A stretch of 64,000 nt of DNA from Moryella indoligenes (GCF_030812885.1 NZ_JAUSTO010000007.1:62001-126000); one strand, 5' to 3'; positions 42,635 to 51,759 are shown, counted from the stretch's first letter. Program-made: numbers and translations. The notes: a model not told the origin generated them from the sequence alone.

Positions 42635-43417
42635 TCAGAAGGTTATCTCATAGTAGCGAAGGCTCGTGGTGACCGTGAAGCCGTTCTTCTCATAGAGGCG
42701 TATTGCGGGGAGATTTTCTGCACTTACCTGAAGGGAAGCCTGCTTATAGCCCTGCTTTCTCAGCACGCCGAGGAGCTCCGGGAAGACCTCGCTGCCGATG
42801 CCCCTGCCTACCATATCCTTCTGCACAGCGATGCGGTGCAGGTAGCAGTGCGCATCCTTCATGGGCATGAGATAGCAGCGGAACACAGGCTTGTCACCCT
42901 CCGCCGGAAGAGCTTCATAGCAGATCACACCCTCGCCGGAGGGGGCGGAGCGGCGGAATCGGTACTTGGTGCCGGGGAGGGGCTTCTCCGAGAGATCGCA
43001 GCGCATCTCCGTCTCCTCACTGGTTTTGGAGGCGCCGATAGAGAGCAGCACAGGGAGTGCCGCTTTGCAGGCACTGTCCAGCGCGAAACGAACAGTAACC
43101 GGACCACCCGCCAGGCTCTGGCCGGGAAGAGCGAGCTGCGCCTTCTCCCAGAGCGCACGGAAGAGTCCCTGTCTGCGGCAGTCGGGATCGGTGAAGGCAC
43201 TGACCTCATACAGAGTATCATCCAGCTTTGAGAGTGCCAGTACAGCGCGCGGTGCGTCTGTCTCCAGATCTCTCGCGATGAAAAATTTTGTCTTCGGTTC
43301 CAGCAGAGGGAAGGTGATGGAGAAGGGCTCCTTCTCATGGCTTCGCATAAGGATGGTCCGGATTGCCTCCTGTTCTCCGCGGTTCAGTCTGTTTTGTTCG
43401 GTAAGCTTCATATTCAT
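42635..43417 (-). CDS. GNAT N-acetyltransferase, tandem-domain
   Basis: 260 residues. The C-terminal half is a clear GNAT domain with the acetyl-CoA loop DMVGRGIGSEVFPELL and RLYEKNGFTV. The N-terminal half has a weaker GNAT-like pattern (YEVSAFTDPDCRRQGLFRALWEKA), so this looks like a fused pair with one likely degenerate copy. It transfers an acetyl group to an unknown amine. It stands alone with an extended -10 promoter (TGCTATACT on the minus strand, 43487-43497). Confidence 0.8.
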   Translation of the reverse strand: MNMKLTEQNRLNRGEQEAIRTILMRSHEKEPFSITFPLLEPKTKFFIARDLETDAPRAVLALSKLDDTLYEVSAFTDPDCRRQGLFRALWEKAQLALPGQSLAGGPVTVRFALDSACKAALPVLLSIGASKTSEETEMRCDLSEKPLPGTKYRFRRSAPSGEGVICYEALPAEGDKPVFRCYLMPMKDAHCYLHRIAVQKDMVGRGIGSEVFPELLGVLRKQGYKQASLQVSAENLPAIRLYEKNGFTVTTSLRYYEITF

Positions 43418-43577
43418 AAAAAGTATCTCCGTTTTCTGAAATCATTTTCTGCAATCAGTCAATGAATCTTTATTTTTTGCGATGTTCACAGTATAGCACA
43501 GTTTTATGCCGGATAGGAAATTACGATTTCCTGATTAAAGATTGAAGACAGAGAGCGGCCGGAGCGGAGAGAAGCTG

Positions 43578-43606
43578 TTGCCACCCCCGCGGAAAGCCCG
43601 TATAAT
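43578..43606 (+). promoter_or_regulatory. Promoter of the pyrF-K-D-E operon
   Basis: TTGCCA (43578-43583), 17 bases, TATAAT (43601-43606). The leader of about 70 bases to pyrF shows no convincing PyrR-binding hairpin. Confidence 0.65.
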
Positions 43607-43684
43607 AAACGAAGACAGAAGGGATTCAAACAGAATAGAATGTTTGATAGCGGCGCAGAGCTGGCGCTGTTGGAAGGAGACTGT

Positions 43685-44602
43685 ATGATTTCCAGGCTTA
43701 TCGAAAAAATCAAAGAGACGAAGGCGCCGATCTGTGTGGGGCTGGATCCGATGCTTTCTTATATACCGGAGACACTGAAGGAGCGCGCTTTTGCGGAGAA
43801 GGGAGCAGACCCCGAGGGCGCGGCGGAGGCGATATGGCAGTTCAACCGGGCCCTGATTGACGCGGTTCATGATCTCATTCCTGCGGTGAAGCCGCAGATC
43901 GCAATGTATGAGCAGTTCGGGATTCCGGGGCTTCAGGCATATGAGCGAACGGTCCGCTACTGTCAGGCGAAAGGGCTGGTTGTGATAGGAGATGCAAAGC
44001 GGGGCGACATCGGCTCTACCTCTGCGGCCTATGCGACAGCACATCTCGGTGCGGCAGAGATCTGTGGGAAGGAATACCCTGCGTTTCAGACCGATATGGT
44101 GACGGTCAACCCCTATCTCGGGAGCGACGGCGTGCAGCCCTTCGTGGATGCATGTCAGCGCTATGATCGCGGTGTGTTTGTGCTGGTGAAGACCAGCAAT
44201 CCCTCGAGCGGAGAGTTCCAGGACAGACTGATCGACGGCAGGCCGCTCTATGAGTGGGTTGCGGAGAAGGTCATGGAGTGGGGGAGCCCCTGCATGGAGG
44301 GCGAGTGGTCCAATGTCGGAGCGGTGGTCGGCGCAACCTATCCGGAGATGCTTGCGAGACTCAGAGAGCTCATGCCGCACACCTTCTTCCTTGTCCCGGG
44401 CTACGGGGCGCAGGGCGGCAGCGCAGAGGATCTCCGTCATGCCTTCGGTCAGGACGGTCTCGGAGCCGTTGTGAATTCCTCCCGCGGCATTATTGCGGCG
44501 TGGAAGCAGGAAAAGTATGTGGCATTTGGAGCGGGAGATTTTGCAGGAGCGGCGCGACAGGCGACGCTGGATATGATTGCCGACATCCGTTCCGTGCTCT
44601 GA
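43685..44602 (+). CDS. pyrF: Orotidine 5'-phosphate decarboxylase
   Basis: 305 residues, the longer type 2 enzyme. It converts OMP to UMP. The phosphate loop region starts APICVGLDPMLSYIPE. The catalytic Lys and Asp cluster is VIGDAKRGDIGSTSAAYA (about residue 105), and the C-terminal phosphate grip is VPGYGAQGGSAEDLRHAF with VNSSRGI. GGAAGGAG lies seven bases before the ATG at 43685; the open frame to 43640 lacks a ribosome site. It is the first gene of the pyr operon, with pyrK 16 bases downstream. Confidence 0.94.
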   Translation: MISRLIEKIKETKAPICVGLDPMLSYIPETLKERAFAEKGADPEGAAEAIWQFNRALIDAVHDLIPAVKPQIAMYEQFGIPGLQAYERTVRYCQAKGLVVIGDAKRGDIGSTSAAYATAHLGAAEICGKEYPAFQTDMVTVNPYLGSDGVQPFVDACQRYDRGVFVLVKTSNPSSGEFQDRLIDGRPLYEWVAEKVMEWGSPCMEGEWSNVGAVVGATYPEMLARLRELMPHTFFLVPGYGAQGGSAEDLRHAFGQDGLGAVVNSSRGIIAAWKQEKYVAFGAGDFAGAARQATLDMIADIRSVL

Positions 44603-44618
44603 GCAGGGAGCGGTGAAG

Positions 44619-45398
44619 ATGAAAAAGCAGATGGAGAAATGTCATATTCTCTCTCAGAGGGAGCTTGGAGCCGGTATTTTTGATCTCGTACTCCGTGCGC
44701 CGGAGATTGCCGCAGAGGCAGTGCCCGGTCAGTTTGTAAATGTATATCTGAAGGATCGTGCGCGCATACTTCCGCGTCCCTTAAGCCTCTGCGCCTTTGA
44801 CAGGACGCAGGGGACGATACGTCTCGTGTACCGTGTGACAGGAGAAGGGGCGGGCACAGAAGAGCTCTCCTCGTATCCCGCGGGGACTGAGCTTCCGGTG
44901 CTTGGACCGCTCGGAAACGGCTTTCCGACGGAGCTGGAATCGGTGTGTGCGGTGGGGGGCGGAATCGGTGTGCCGCCGCTCCTTGCGCTTTTAAAGGCAC
45001 TTCCGGGAAGAAAAACTGCGGTGCTCGGCTACCGGACTGCGGGGCAGATGTTTTTAAAGGAAGAGTTTGACGCCGCGGCCGATGCGGTATTTGTCGCCAC
45101 GGAGGACGGGAGCTTCGGCACGGCCGGAACGGTGATTGACGCGCTTAAGACACTTCCGGTGCAGCCGGAGGCGATACTGAGTTGTGGCCCGAGACCCATG
45201 CTCCGCGCGCTGAAGCAGTATGCGGCAGAGCGCGGCATAGCGCTCTGGGTCTCCATGGAGGAGCGCATGGCCTGTGGGATAGGCGCCTGTCTCGGCTGTG
45301 TGACAAAGAGCACGGAGACAGATGCACACTCTCAGGTGAAGAATAAGCGCGTGTGTAAGGACGGCCCGGTATTCCGGGCAGAGGAGGTGGTGCTGTGA
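44619..45398 (+). CDS. pyrK: Dihydroorotate dehydrogenase electron-transfer subunit
   Basis: 259 residues. It carries FAD and a [2Fe-2S] cluster and passes electrons from PyrD-B FMN to NAD+. The N-terminal FAD barrel has RPLSLCAFDRTQGTIRLVYRVTGEGT-like order (ILPRPLSLCAFD). The NAD domain has CAVGGGIGVPPLLALL and SCGPRPMLRAL. The C-terminal cluster cysteines are in ERMACGIGACLGCVTKS and RVCKDGPVF. It overlaps pyrD by four bases (GTGA). Confidence 0.93.
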   Translation: MKKQMEKCHILSQRELGAGIFDLVLRAPEIAAEAVPGQFVNVYLKDRARILPRPLSLCAFDRTQGTIRLVYRVTGEGAGTEELSSYPAGTELPVLGPLGNGFPTELESVCAVGGGIGVPPLLALLKALPGRKTAVLGYRTAGQMFLKEEFDAAADAVFVATEDGSFGTAGTVIDALKTLPVQPEAILSCGPRPMLRALKQYAAERGIALWVSMEERMACGIGACLGCVTKSTETDAHSQVKNKRVCKDGPVFRAEEVVL

Positions 45399-46306
45399 CA
45401 GAACCTTCCCTTTCAGTCAGTATAGCCGGAATCGAGCTCAGGAATCCGGTTCTGACAGCGAGCGGCACCTTTGGCTCAGGACAGGAATATTCTGAATTTG
45501 TGGATCTGAACCGCCTCGGGGCTGTGGTGACCAAGGGAGTTGCGGACAGACCCTGGCCGGGGAACCCCACTCCGCGCGTGTGCGAGGTCACGGGAGGCAT
45601 GCTGAATGCCATCGGTCTGCAGAATCCGGGGATCGATGTCTTTCTGCGGCGCGATATTCCCTTCCTCCGGCAGTTCAATACGCGCATTGTCGTGAATGTC
45701 TGCGGGCACACGGAGGAGGAGTATCTGGCGGTTGTAGATCGGCTTTACGATGCGCCGGTTGATCTTCTGGAGATCAATATCTCCTGCCCGAATGTGAAGG
45801 AGGGCGGAATTGCCTTTGGTCAGGATCCGCGCGCGGTGGAACACATCACAGCGGCGGTGAAGCGGCATGCGAAGCAGCCCGTCATCATGAAGCTGTCCCC
45901 GAATGTCGCGGATATCACGGAGATGGCGCGCGCGGCAGAGTCCGGCGGCGCAGATGCACTCTCCATGATCAATACATTGACGGGGATGAAGATCGACATT
46001 CACAGAAGGAGTTTTGTTCTGGCGAACAAGACTGGAGGCCTGTCGGGACCCGCAGTGAAGCCGGTTGCGGTTCGCATGGTGTGGCAGTGTGCAAAGGCCG
46101 TGAAGCTGCCTATCATCGGCATGGGCGGAATTGCCTCGACGGAGGACGCGATCGAGTTTCTGCTTGCCGGAGCGAGCGCCGTCTCTGTCGGCACGGAGAA
46201 TTTTGTGAATCCGCGTATTACCGAGGAAATCGTGGACGGAATCCGCAGCTATATGATAAGATACGGCGTGGAGAATATACAGGAGCTGGTCGGAGCAGTG
46301 CGCTGA
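45395..46306 (+). CDS. pyrD: Dihydroorotate dehydrogenase B, catalytic subunit
   Basis: 303 residues, the NAD-linked class 1B form, consistent with the adjacent pyrK. It oxidises dihydroorotate to orotate on FMN. Conserved: GIELRNPVLTASGTFGSG, KGVADRPWPGNPTPRVCE, and the catalytic Cys in LEINISCPNVKEGG. FMN phosphate is held by GMGGIASTEDAIEFLLAGASAVSVGT. The start is a GTG at 45395 overlapping the pyrK stop. pyrE follows 23 bases later. Confidence 0.95.
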   Translation: MTEPSLSVSIAGIELRNPVLTASGTFGSGQEYSEFVDLNRLGAVVTKGVADRPWPGNPTPRVCEVTGGMLNAIGLQNPGIDVFLRRDIPFLRQFNTRIVVNVCGHTEEEYLAVVDRLYDAPVDLLEINISCPNVKEGGIAFGQDPRAVEHITAAVKRHAKQPVIMKLSPNVADITEMARAAESGGADALSMINTLTGMKIDIHRRSFVLANKTGGLSGPAVKPVAVRMVWQCAKAVKLPIIGMGGIASTEDAIEFLLAGASAVSVGTENFVNPRITEEIVDGIRSYMIRYGVENIQELVGAVR

Positions 46307-46329
46307 CAGCCTAAGGAGCAGGGGAGAAG

Positions 46330-47013
46330 ATGGAGCGGTACAAGCAGGAATTTATAGAATTTATGATCGACTGTGAGGTCCTGAAATTCGGGGACTTTGT
46401 GACAAAGAGCGGAAGAAAGACCCCGTTTTTTGTAAATACGGGCTTTTACAGAACCGGTACGCAGCTGAAGCGCCTCGGTCAGTATTATGCGAAGGCCATT
46501 CATGAAAATTTCGGCGAGGACTTTAGTATACTCTTTGGGCCGGCCTACAAGGGGATTCCGCTCTGCGTCGCCGCCGCCATGGAGATGAGCGAGCTCTACG
46601 GTGCGGAGATCGGCTACTGCGCGAATCGGAAGGAGGCCAAGGATCACGGCGACAGAGGGATACTTCTCGGCAGTCCCATTCAGGATGGAGACAGAATTGT
46701 GATTATAGAGGATGTCACGACTGCCGGAACCTCGATCTCTGAGACCATGCCCATCATCCGCGCACAGGGCGATGCAGAGGTGCTGGGACTTGTGGTGAGT
46801 GTGGATCGCTGTGAGAGAGGGCAGGGAGAGCAGAGCGCGCTCCAGGAGATCGCGGAGCGCTATGGTATCCGCACCTGCGCGATTGTCACCATGAAGGAGG
46901 TTGTGGAGCATCTCTGCAATCAGCCGTACAGAGGACAGGTCATCATTGATGACGCGCTGAGGGAGAGAATCGAGGCGTACTACAGGCAGTACGGAGTCCG
47001 GAATGAAATCTAA
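46330..47013 (+). CDS. pyrE: Orotate phosphoribosyltransferase
   Basis: 227 residues. It couples orotate and PRPP to OMP, the substrate of PyrF. FTKSGRKTPFFVNTG-like DFVTKSGRKTPFFVN near the N-terminus binds orotate. Then come GPAYKGIPLCVAAA, YCANRKEAKDHGD with the mobile loop, and the PRPP motif IVIIEDVTTAGTSISE. AGGAGCAGGGGAG lies ahead of the ATG. The pyr operon here has pyrF, K, D and E; pyrB and pyrC are not in the window and carAB lie 38 kb away. Confidence 0.95.
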   Translation: MERYKQEFIEFMIDCEVLKFGDFVTKSGRKTPFFVNTGFYRTGTQLKRLGQYYAKAIHENFGEDFSILFGPAYKGIPLCVAAAMEMSELYGAEIGYCANRKEAKDHGDRGILLGSPIQDGDRIVIIEDVTTAGTSISETMPIIRAQGDAEVLGLVVSVDRCERGQGEQSALQEIAERYGIRTCAIVTMKEVVEHLCNQPYRGQVIIDDALRERIEAYYRQYGVRNEI

Positions 47014-47028
47014 ATCTGAGGTCTCCGC

Positions 47029-47478
47029 ATGAATCGCATCAGACCGCGTCACAGAGCGGCAGGAACTGTACTCTTTCTTCTCTATCTCGCATGTCTTATC
47101 TATTTTCTGTTTTTTGCGGAGGCGCTTGGCAGAAGCGGAAGCGAGCTCTACCACTATAATCTGGAGCCCTTAAAGGAGATACGCCGCTTCTGGCTCTACC
47201 GGGAAAGTCTGGGGAATGGCGCTTTTTTGCTGAATACGCTGGGAAATGTCCTCGCGTTTCTGCCCTTTGGCTTCTTCCTTCCGATAGTCAGCGGGCGCTG
47301 TCATGATTTTCTGACGCTCTTTTTTTCCGGGGCCCTGTTCTCCGGAGGAATAGAGCTCATACAGCTGCTGACCAGACTCGGGAGCTTTGATGTGGACGAT
47401 ATTCTGCTGAACACAGTCGGCGCCGTGCTTGGCTATCTCATCTTCCGCATGTGTATATGGAGGTTGGAGCGTGTTTAA
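47029..47478 (+). CDS. VanZ-like family membrane protein
   Basis: 149 residues with four membrane spans. The VanZ pattern is clear: AGTVLFLLYLACLIYFLFFAE, then YHYNLEPLKEIRRF, a second span with NTLGNVLAFLPFGFFLPIV, and SGGIELIQLLTRLGSFDVDDILLNTVGAVLGYLIF. The conserved N, P and DVDD positions are all present. VanZ-like proteins are widespread and mostly uncharacterised; the founder gives low-level teicoplanin resistance. It starts 15 bases after pyrE and overlaps the next gene by eight bases. Confidence 0.85.
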   Translation: MNRIRPRHRAAGTVLFLLYLACLIYFLFFAEALGRSGSELYHYNLEPLKEIRRFWLYRESLGNGAFLLNTLGNVLAFLPFGFFLPIVSGRCHDFLTLFFSGALFSGGIELIQLLTRLGSFDVDDILLNTVGAVLGYLIFRMCIWRLERV

Positions 47479-47911
47479 TTACAACAGAAAAAAATACCAT
47501 TTTCTGCGTCCTGTGAAGAAGGAAAACGATTCTATACTGGAGCGTCCGGAATTCAGCTATCCGGAGACCCGGAGTGACAGGAAGGAAGGTCGTGCGGACG
47601 GCAGACTGGTAAACTATCTGCGAAAGCCGCGCTCGGAAATCGGGGCGACTGCTCTGACCTCTGCGGCGATTGCCGCAGGACTCACCGTGCTGGCCTTCTG
47701 GCTCATGGTGAAGACGCTGGGCAATCCGCCGCTCTATGTTTCTGCAATTGCAGGCAGCGCGGTGTTGTTTTCACTCTATGCGGGGGGCTGCGCTGTGCTT
47801 TCTGTGCTGGAGAAGGACAGAGATCATCTGTTTGCGCTGCTGGGACTTTCGATCGGAGGAATGGTGCTGATTACGTGGATCATTACGATGCTTGTGGGGG
47901 TGACGGCCTGA
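47471..47911 (+). CDS. Small membrane protein of unknown function (DUF6142-like?)
   Basis: 146 residues. A soluble basic start (MFNYNRKKYHFLRPVKKEND) of about 60 residues is followed by three membrane spans: GATALTSAAIAAGLTVLAFW, YVSAIAGSAVLFSLYAGGCA and LFALLGLSIGGMVLITWIIT. It resembles small Lachnospiraceae proteins grouped as DUF6142, but I am not sure. The GTG start overlaps the VanZ stop (GTGTTTAA), and its stop overlaps the peptidase start (TGATG), so it is tightly coupled to both. Confidence 0.65.
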   Translation: MFNYNRKKYHFLRPVKKENDSILERPEFSYPETRSDRKEGRADGRLVNYLRKPRSEIGATALTSAAIAAGLTVLAFWLMVKTLGNPPLYVSAIAGSAVLFSLYAGGCAVLSVLEKDRDHLFALLGLSIGGMVLITWIITMLVGVTA

Positions 47912-50115
47912 TGGATGAAAATATGAGAGCGCTCGCCGCTGCAGAGTCAGGAGAGCTCAGGGCGGCGGAGACAGAGGCGTCGCTTTGTCGTGAAAGAATT
48001 GAATTGGCCATGGAGCGGATTCGGCTCATCCCGGAGGACAGGGGTGTACCGGATCCGTTTCACGGCTTTTTTTGTGATGTCGCGCAGTATCTTTTACAGT
48101 TTGCCGCCCTGCGTGAGAGTCTTCACAGCGGATGCTACAGGACGAAGAGTCTTGCAGAGATGCAGGCGATCCAGAGCGGACTCTATCGGGATATGCTGCC
48201 GGAGAACTATCCGTCCTCATGGCTGAATCCCGCCTGTGCCGCTCTGCGCTGCCGGAGTGCAGAGGAGGATGCGCAGCGGGGGGATCCAGAGGGGACGAGG
48301 CGTCAGGAAGCCATGGAGAATGCGACCCGGCTGGGACAGCTGCTCTCCGCGCTCTACGCGGAGCTATATGCGCTCCTTCCCCTCTGCTATGCGGACAGGG
48401 AAGCGGATATGGCGCCGATCCTTGAACTGTTTCTGCAGTGCTACGGCCTGTTCACTGCAGGTGAGATCCCGAAGAGCGAGACGCTTCGCAATGTCCTCTA
48501 CTGGTATGCCTTTGACTATCTGGATGTGACGGTGCCGGAGCGGACAGAGGCGCTGCTGGAGCCGGAGGAATCTGTTCAGGCCTCCCTCTATCACGGTTTT
48601 TCGAGGGAGGATCTGCGCTACCTGTTTTTTTCGGGGGATTATGTGTCGGAGAGCTGCTTAAAAACAGCAGAATTTCTGAATTCTCTTCCGGAGGAGGAGC
48701 TGCAGCTAGCGGCAGAAACCTTTACGGAGGGCTTTGCTGAGGGCTTCCGTGCCATGGGACGTGCACTTCAGAACAAGAGCACGGTCGCGATCCGCTATCT
48801 TCGCGGTTTTGAGCGGTTGGTGGAGCGGGAGGCAGAGCTCTTTGCCGCGCAGGGACTTCGCACCATACTTCCGCCTCCGGCTTCCCGCCTCACAGAGCGC
48901 ATTCCCGGGCGGGGCGCGCGCATGCAGTCTTTAAGTCCAAACCGGCAGTTTGATTATGATCATCGCTTTGATGCGGCGATCTTCTGGGACAAGGCATTTA
49001 CAGACAGGAAGCTCACAGAGCTCCGCGCGGCCTATGAGGCGCGGCGCGAGGCGGCGGGACGCTATGCAGGCCCTGCAGTGATGGAATATTTCGGGGAGGA
49101 GAGCTTTGAGCCTCTGCGCTGCACAGATGCCCTTGCCTTTACCGAGAAGCAGAGAAGGCTCCTGAATCTCTATATGGCGGAGCTCTCTGAAATCACAGAA
49201 CAGTATATGCCGGGCGATGAGACGAGCTTTACGATCATCGCCTGGCCGCTCCCGGAGATTGGGGAGTTCTTTCCCGCGCTCTTCCGGGACATTGTCCGCA
49301 TCAACACGCTGGACAATGCCCACTGGAGAATTCTGCAGCAGCAGCTCATTGATCTTCTGGATCGCTGCGATTATGCAGAGATCGTCGGAACGGGGAGAAA
49401 TGAGACCTCGCTTCGGATTGCCCTCAGAGAGCTTCGGGATCCGGAGAAAGAGACGCGCTTTGAGAACTGTGTGTCCGATGTCAATATTCCGGCAGGAGAG
49501 GTTTTTACCTCTCCGGTGCTGAAGGGCACGGAGGGACTTCTGCATGTATCAGAGGTCTATATAGACGGATTGCTGTTTAAAGATCTCAGAATCAGGGTTG
49601 CAGACGGACAAACGACGGAGCTCTCCTGTGGAAATTTCTCCGATCCGGAGGAAAACCGCCGCTTTGTGGTGGAGAATATTATGGGGAATCATGCCTCTCT
49701 GCCCATGGGGGAATTTGCGATCGGAACCAACACGCTGGCCGCAGCGGTTGCGGCGCGCTATGGGATAGAGCGACAGATGCCCATCCTCATCGCGGAGAAG
49801 ACAGGACCTCACTTTGCCTTCGGAGACACCTGTTACAGTCACGAGGAAGATACCATGACCTATAATCCGGACGGGAAGGCCATCATTGCCCGCGACAATG
49901 AGATCTCGGCGCGGCGGCATGATTGCCCGGCGGAGGCTTATTTCAATCATCACAAGGATATCACCATTCCCTATGCGGAGATCGGGCGCCTGTCCGCCGT
50001 GATGCGGGATGGCGGGAGAGTCGACATAATCTGCGACGGGCGCTTTGTGCTGCCGGGGCTCTCTGAGCTGAATGAGCCGCTTCGGGAGCTGCTTTATGGC
50101 GGGCAGAGGGACTGA
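47911..50115 (+). CDS. M29 (AmpS/PepS)-type aminopeptidase with a long N-terminal extension
   Basis: 734 residues, far longer than the ~400 of typical M29 enzymes. The last ~380 residues have M29 landmarks: LEGLLHVSEVYIDGLLF-type core, GEFAIGTNT with the metal-binding Glu, GPHFAFGDTCYSH with His and Tyr, and HHKDITIP in the place of the HxD ligands. So it should bind two metal ions and cleave N-terminal residues. The first ~350 residues are helical and acidic and I do not recognise them. The ATG at 47911 overlaps the previous stop (TGATG). purE follows after 93 bases. Confidence 0.75.
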   Translation: MDENMRALAAAESGELRAAETEASLCRERIELAMERIRLIPEDRGVPDPFHGFFCDVAQYLLQFAALRESLHSGCYRTKSLAEMQAIQSGLYRDMLPENYPSSWLNPACAALRCRSAEEDAQRGDPEGTRRQEAMENATRLGQLLSALYAELYALLPLCYADREADMAPILELFLQCYGLFTAGEIPKSETLRNVLYWYAFDYLDVTVPERTEALLEPEESVQASLYHGFSREDLRYLFFSGDYVSESCLKTAEFLNSLPEEELQLAAETFTEGFAEGFRAMGRALQNKSTVAIRYLRGFERLVEREAELFAAQGLRTILPPPASRLTERIPGRGARMQSLSPNRQFDYDHRFDAAIFWDKAFTDRKLTELRAAYEARREAAGRYAGPAVMEYFGEESFEPLRCTDALAFTEKQRRLLNLYMAELSEITEQYMPGDETSFTIIAWPLPEIGEFFPALFRDIVRINTLDNAHWRILQQQLIDLLDRCDYAEIVGTGRNETSLRIALRELRDPEKETRFENCVSDVNIPAGEVFTSPVLKGTEGLLHVSEVYIDGLLFKDLRIRVADGQTTELSCGNFSDPEENRRFVVENIMGNHASLPMGEFAIGTNTLAAAVAARYGIERQMPILIAEKTGPHFAFGDTCYSHEEDTMTYNPDGKAIIARDNEISARRHDCPAEAYFNHHKDITIPYAEIGRLSAVMRDGGRVDIICDGRFVLPGLSELNEPLRELLYGGQRD

Positions 50116-50208
50116 CAGATACAGAGTCAGCAGATACGGATACGGAACGCAGAGGAAGCTGCAGGCGGGATGGTCCCGGCTGAAGATTCAAATGAAGGAG
50201 GAAGAAGC

Positions 50209-50718
50209 ATGGCGAAGGTCGGAATTGTTATGGGTAGTGATTCAGATATGCCTGTGATGGCACAGGCGGCGGATTTCTTAAAGAAGATGGGCATTGATTT
50301 TGAGATGACGATTATTTCTGCGCATCGCGAGCCGGAGGTGTTTTTTGACTGGGCGCGCAGTGCGAGAGCGCGCGGCTACAGAGTGATCATCGCGGGAGCG
50401 GGAAAGGCGGCGCATCTTCCCGGCATGTGTGCGGCACTCTTCAGCCTTCCGGTGATCGGTATTCCGATGAAGACCTCAGATCTCGGCGGGGTGGATTCTC
50501 TCTATTCCATCGTGCAGATGCCGAGCGGAATTCCCTGTGCGACAGTTGCGATCAATGGCGGAAAGAACGCAGGCATACTCGCGGCGAAGATACTGGCTGT
50601 TGCGGATGAGGCACTGGAGCAGAAGCTCTGCGCTTATGCGGAGGAGCTGAAGAACGAGGTGGTGCAGAAGGACGCGCGACTTCAGGAAATCGGTTACGAG
50701 GCATATCTCAACAAGTAA
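50209..50718 (+). CDS. purE: N5-carboxyaminoimidazole ribonucleotide mutase
   Basis: 169 residues. It moves the carboxyl group of N5-CAIR to make CAIR, or carboxylates AIR directly in class II forms. Signatures: VGIVMGSDSDMPVMAQAADF with the phosphate-binding GSDSD, ISAHREPEVFFDWA with the catalytic His, and AGAGKAAHLPGMCAAL. The last is the AGxAAHLPG form; no purK is next to it. GAAGGAGG precedes the ATG at 50209. It is the first gene of a purE-M-N-D run. Confidence 0.93.
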   Translation: MAKVGIVMGSDSDMPVMAQAADFLKKMGIDFEMTIISAHREPEVFFDWARSARARGYRVIIAGAGKAAHLPGMCAALFSLPVIGIPMKTSDLGGVDSLYSIVQMPSGIPCATVAINGGKNAGILAAKILAVADEALEQKLCAYAEELKNEVVQKDARLQEIGYEAYLNK

Positions 50719-50733
50719 ACGACAGGAGGCATT

Positions 50734-51759
50734 ATGGACTACAGAAATTCCGGTGTTAATATTGAGGCGGGCTACGAGTCTGTTGAGCTGATGAAGAAAT
50801 ATGTGAAACGCACCATGCGCCCCGAGGTGCTGGGCGGGCTCGGCGGCTTCTCCGGCGCCTTCTCCATGGAGGCAATTAAGGGAATGGAGGAGCCGGTGCT
50901 GCTCTCCGGAACGGACGGTGTCGGCACAAAGCTGAAGATCGCCTTCCTGATGGACAGGCACGATACGATCGGCATTGACTGTGTCGCGATGTGTGTGAAT
51001 GACGTCGCCTGTGCGGGCGGAGAGCCGCTGTTTTTCCTGGATTACATCGCCTGTGGGAAGAACTATCCGGAGAAGATCGCAACCATTGTATCCGGTGTTG
51101 CGGAGGGCTGTCTTCAGTCGGGCTGTGCGCTGATCGGTGGTGAGACTGCGGAGCATCCGGGACTGATGCCAGAGGAGGAATATGATCTCGCCGGTTTTTC
51201 TGTCGGTGTCTGCGACAAAAAGGATCTCATCACAGGCGAGCTTCTGAAGCCGGGCGATGTGCTGATCGGGCTTGCATCCACAGGAATACATTCCAATGGC
51301 TTCTCTCTGGTGAGAAAGATCTTTGACATGACAGAGGAGAGCATGAATACGTACTATGAGGAGCTCGGCGCAACGCTCGGCGAGGTGCTGCTCGCTCCCA
51401 CCCGCATTTATGTGAAGGCACTGAAGGCTGCAAAGGAGGCCGGCGTGCGCATCCATGCGTGCAGTCATATCACGGGCGGCGGGTTTTATGAGAACGTGCC
51501 GCGTATGCTGAGGGACGGCGTGCGCGCTGTGATCCGCAAGGACTCCTATGCGCTGCCTCCGATCTTTCAGCTCATGCAGAAAAAGGGCGAGGTCGAGGAG
51601 AAGGTCATGTACAACACCTACAATATGGGAGTCGGTATGATCGTCGCGGTGGATTCTGCGGATGTAGAGCGGACCATGAAGGCCTTCCGCACTGCGGGAG
51701 ACAGCTGCTTTGTGATCGGTGCTGTCGAGGCGGGAGAGAAGGGAGTCGAGCTGTGCTGA
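50734..51759 (+). CDS. purM: Phosphoribosylformylglycinamidine cyclo-ligase (AIR synthetase)
   Basis: 341 residues. It closes the imidazole ring of AIR with ATP. Family blocks: YRNSGVNIEAGYESVELMKK, LLSGTDGVGTKLKIAF with the ATP-binding Asp, CVNDVACAGGEPLFFLDY, LIGGETAEHPGLMPEEEYDLAGF and HITGGGFYENVPRML. ACAGGAGG lies before the ATG, 15 bases after purE. The end overlaps the purN start (GTGCTGA). Confidence 0.96.
   Translation: MDYRNSGVNIEAGYESVELMKKYVKRTMRPEVLGGLGGFSGAFSMEAIKGMEEPVLLSGTDGVGTKLKIAFLMDRHDTIGIDCVAMCVNDVACAGGEPLFFLDYIACGKNYPEKIATIVSGVAEGCLQSGCALIGGETAEHPGLMPEEEYDLAGFSVGVCDKKDLITGELLKPGDVLIGLASTGIHSNGFSLVRKIFDMTEESMNTYYEELGATLGEVLLAPTRIYVKALKAAKEAGVRIHACSHITGGGFYENVPRMLRDGVRAVIRKDSYALPPIFQLMQKKGEVEEKVMYNTYNMGVGMIVAVDSADVERTMKAFRTAGDSCFVIGAVEAGEKGVELC

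Noticed and set aside
43607..43684. PyrR attenuator ahead of pyrF
   Set aside because: The leader is short, with no convincing PyrR-binding hairpin or terminator.
50116..50208. Purine riboswitch ahead of purE
   Set aside because: The 93-base gap shows only a weak CTGAC/GTCAG hairpin and none of the conserved purine-aptamer junction.
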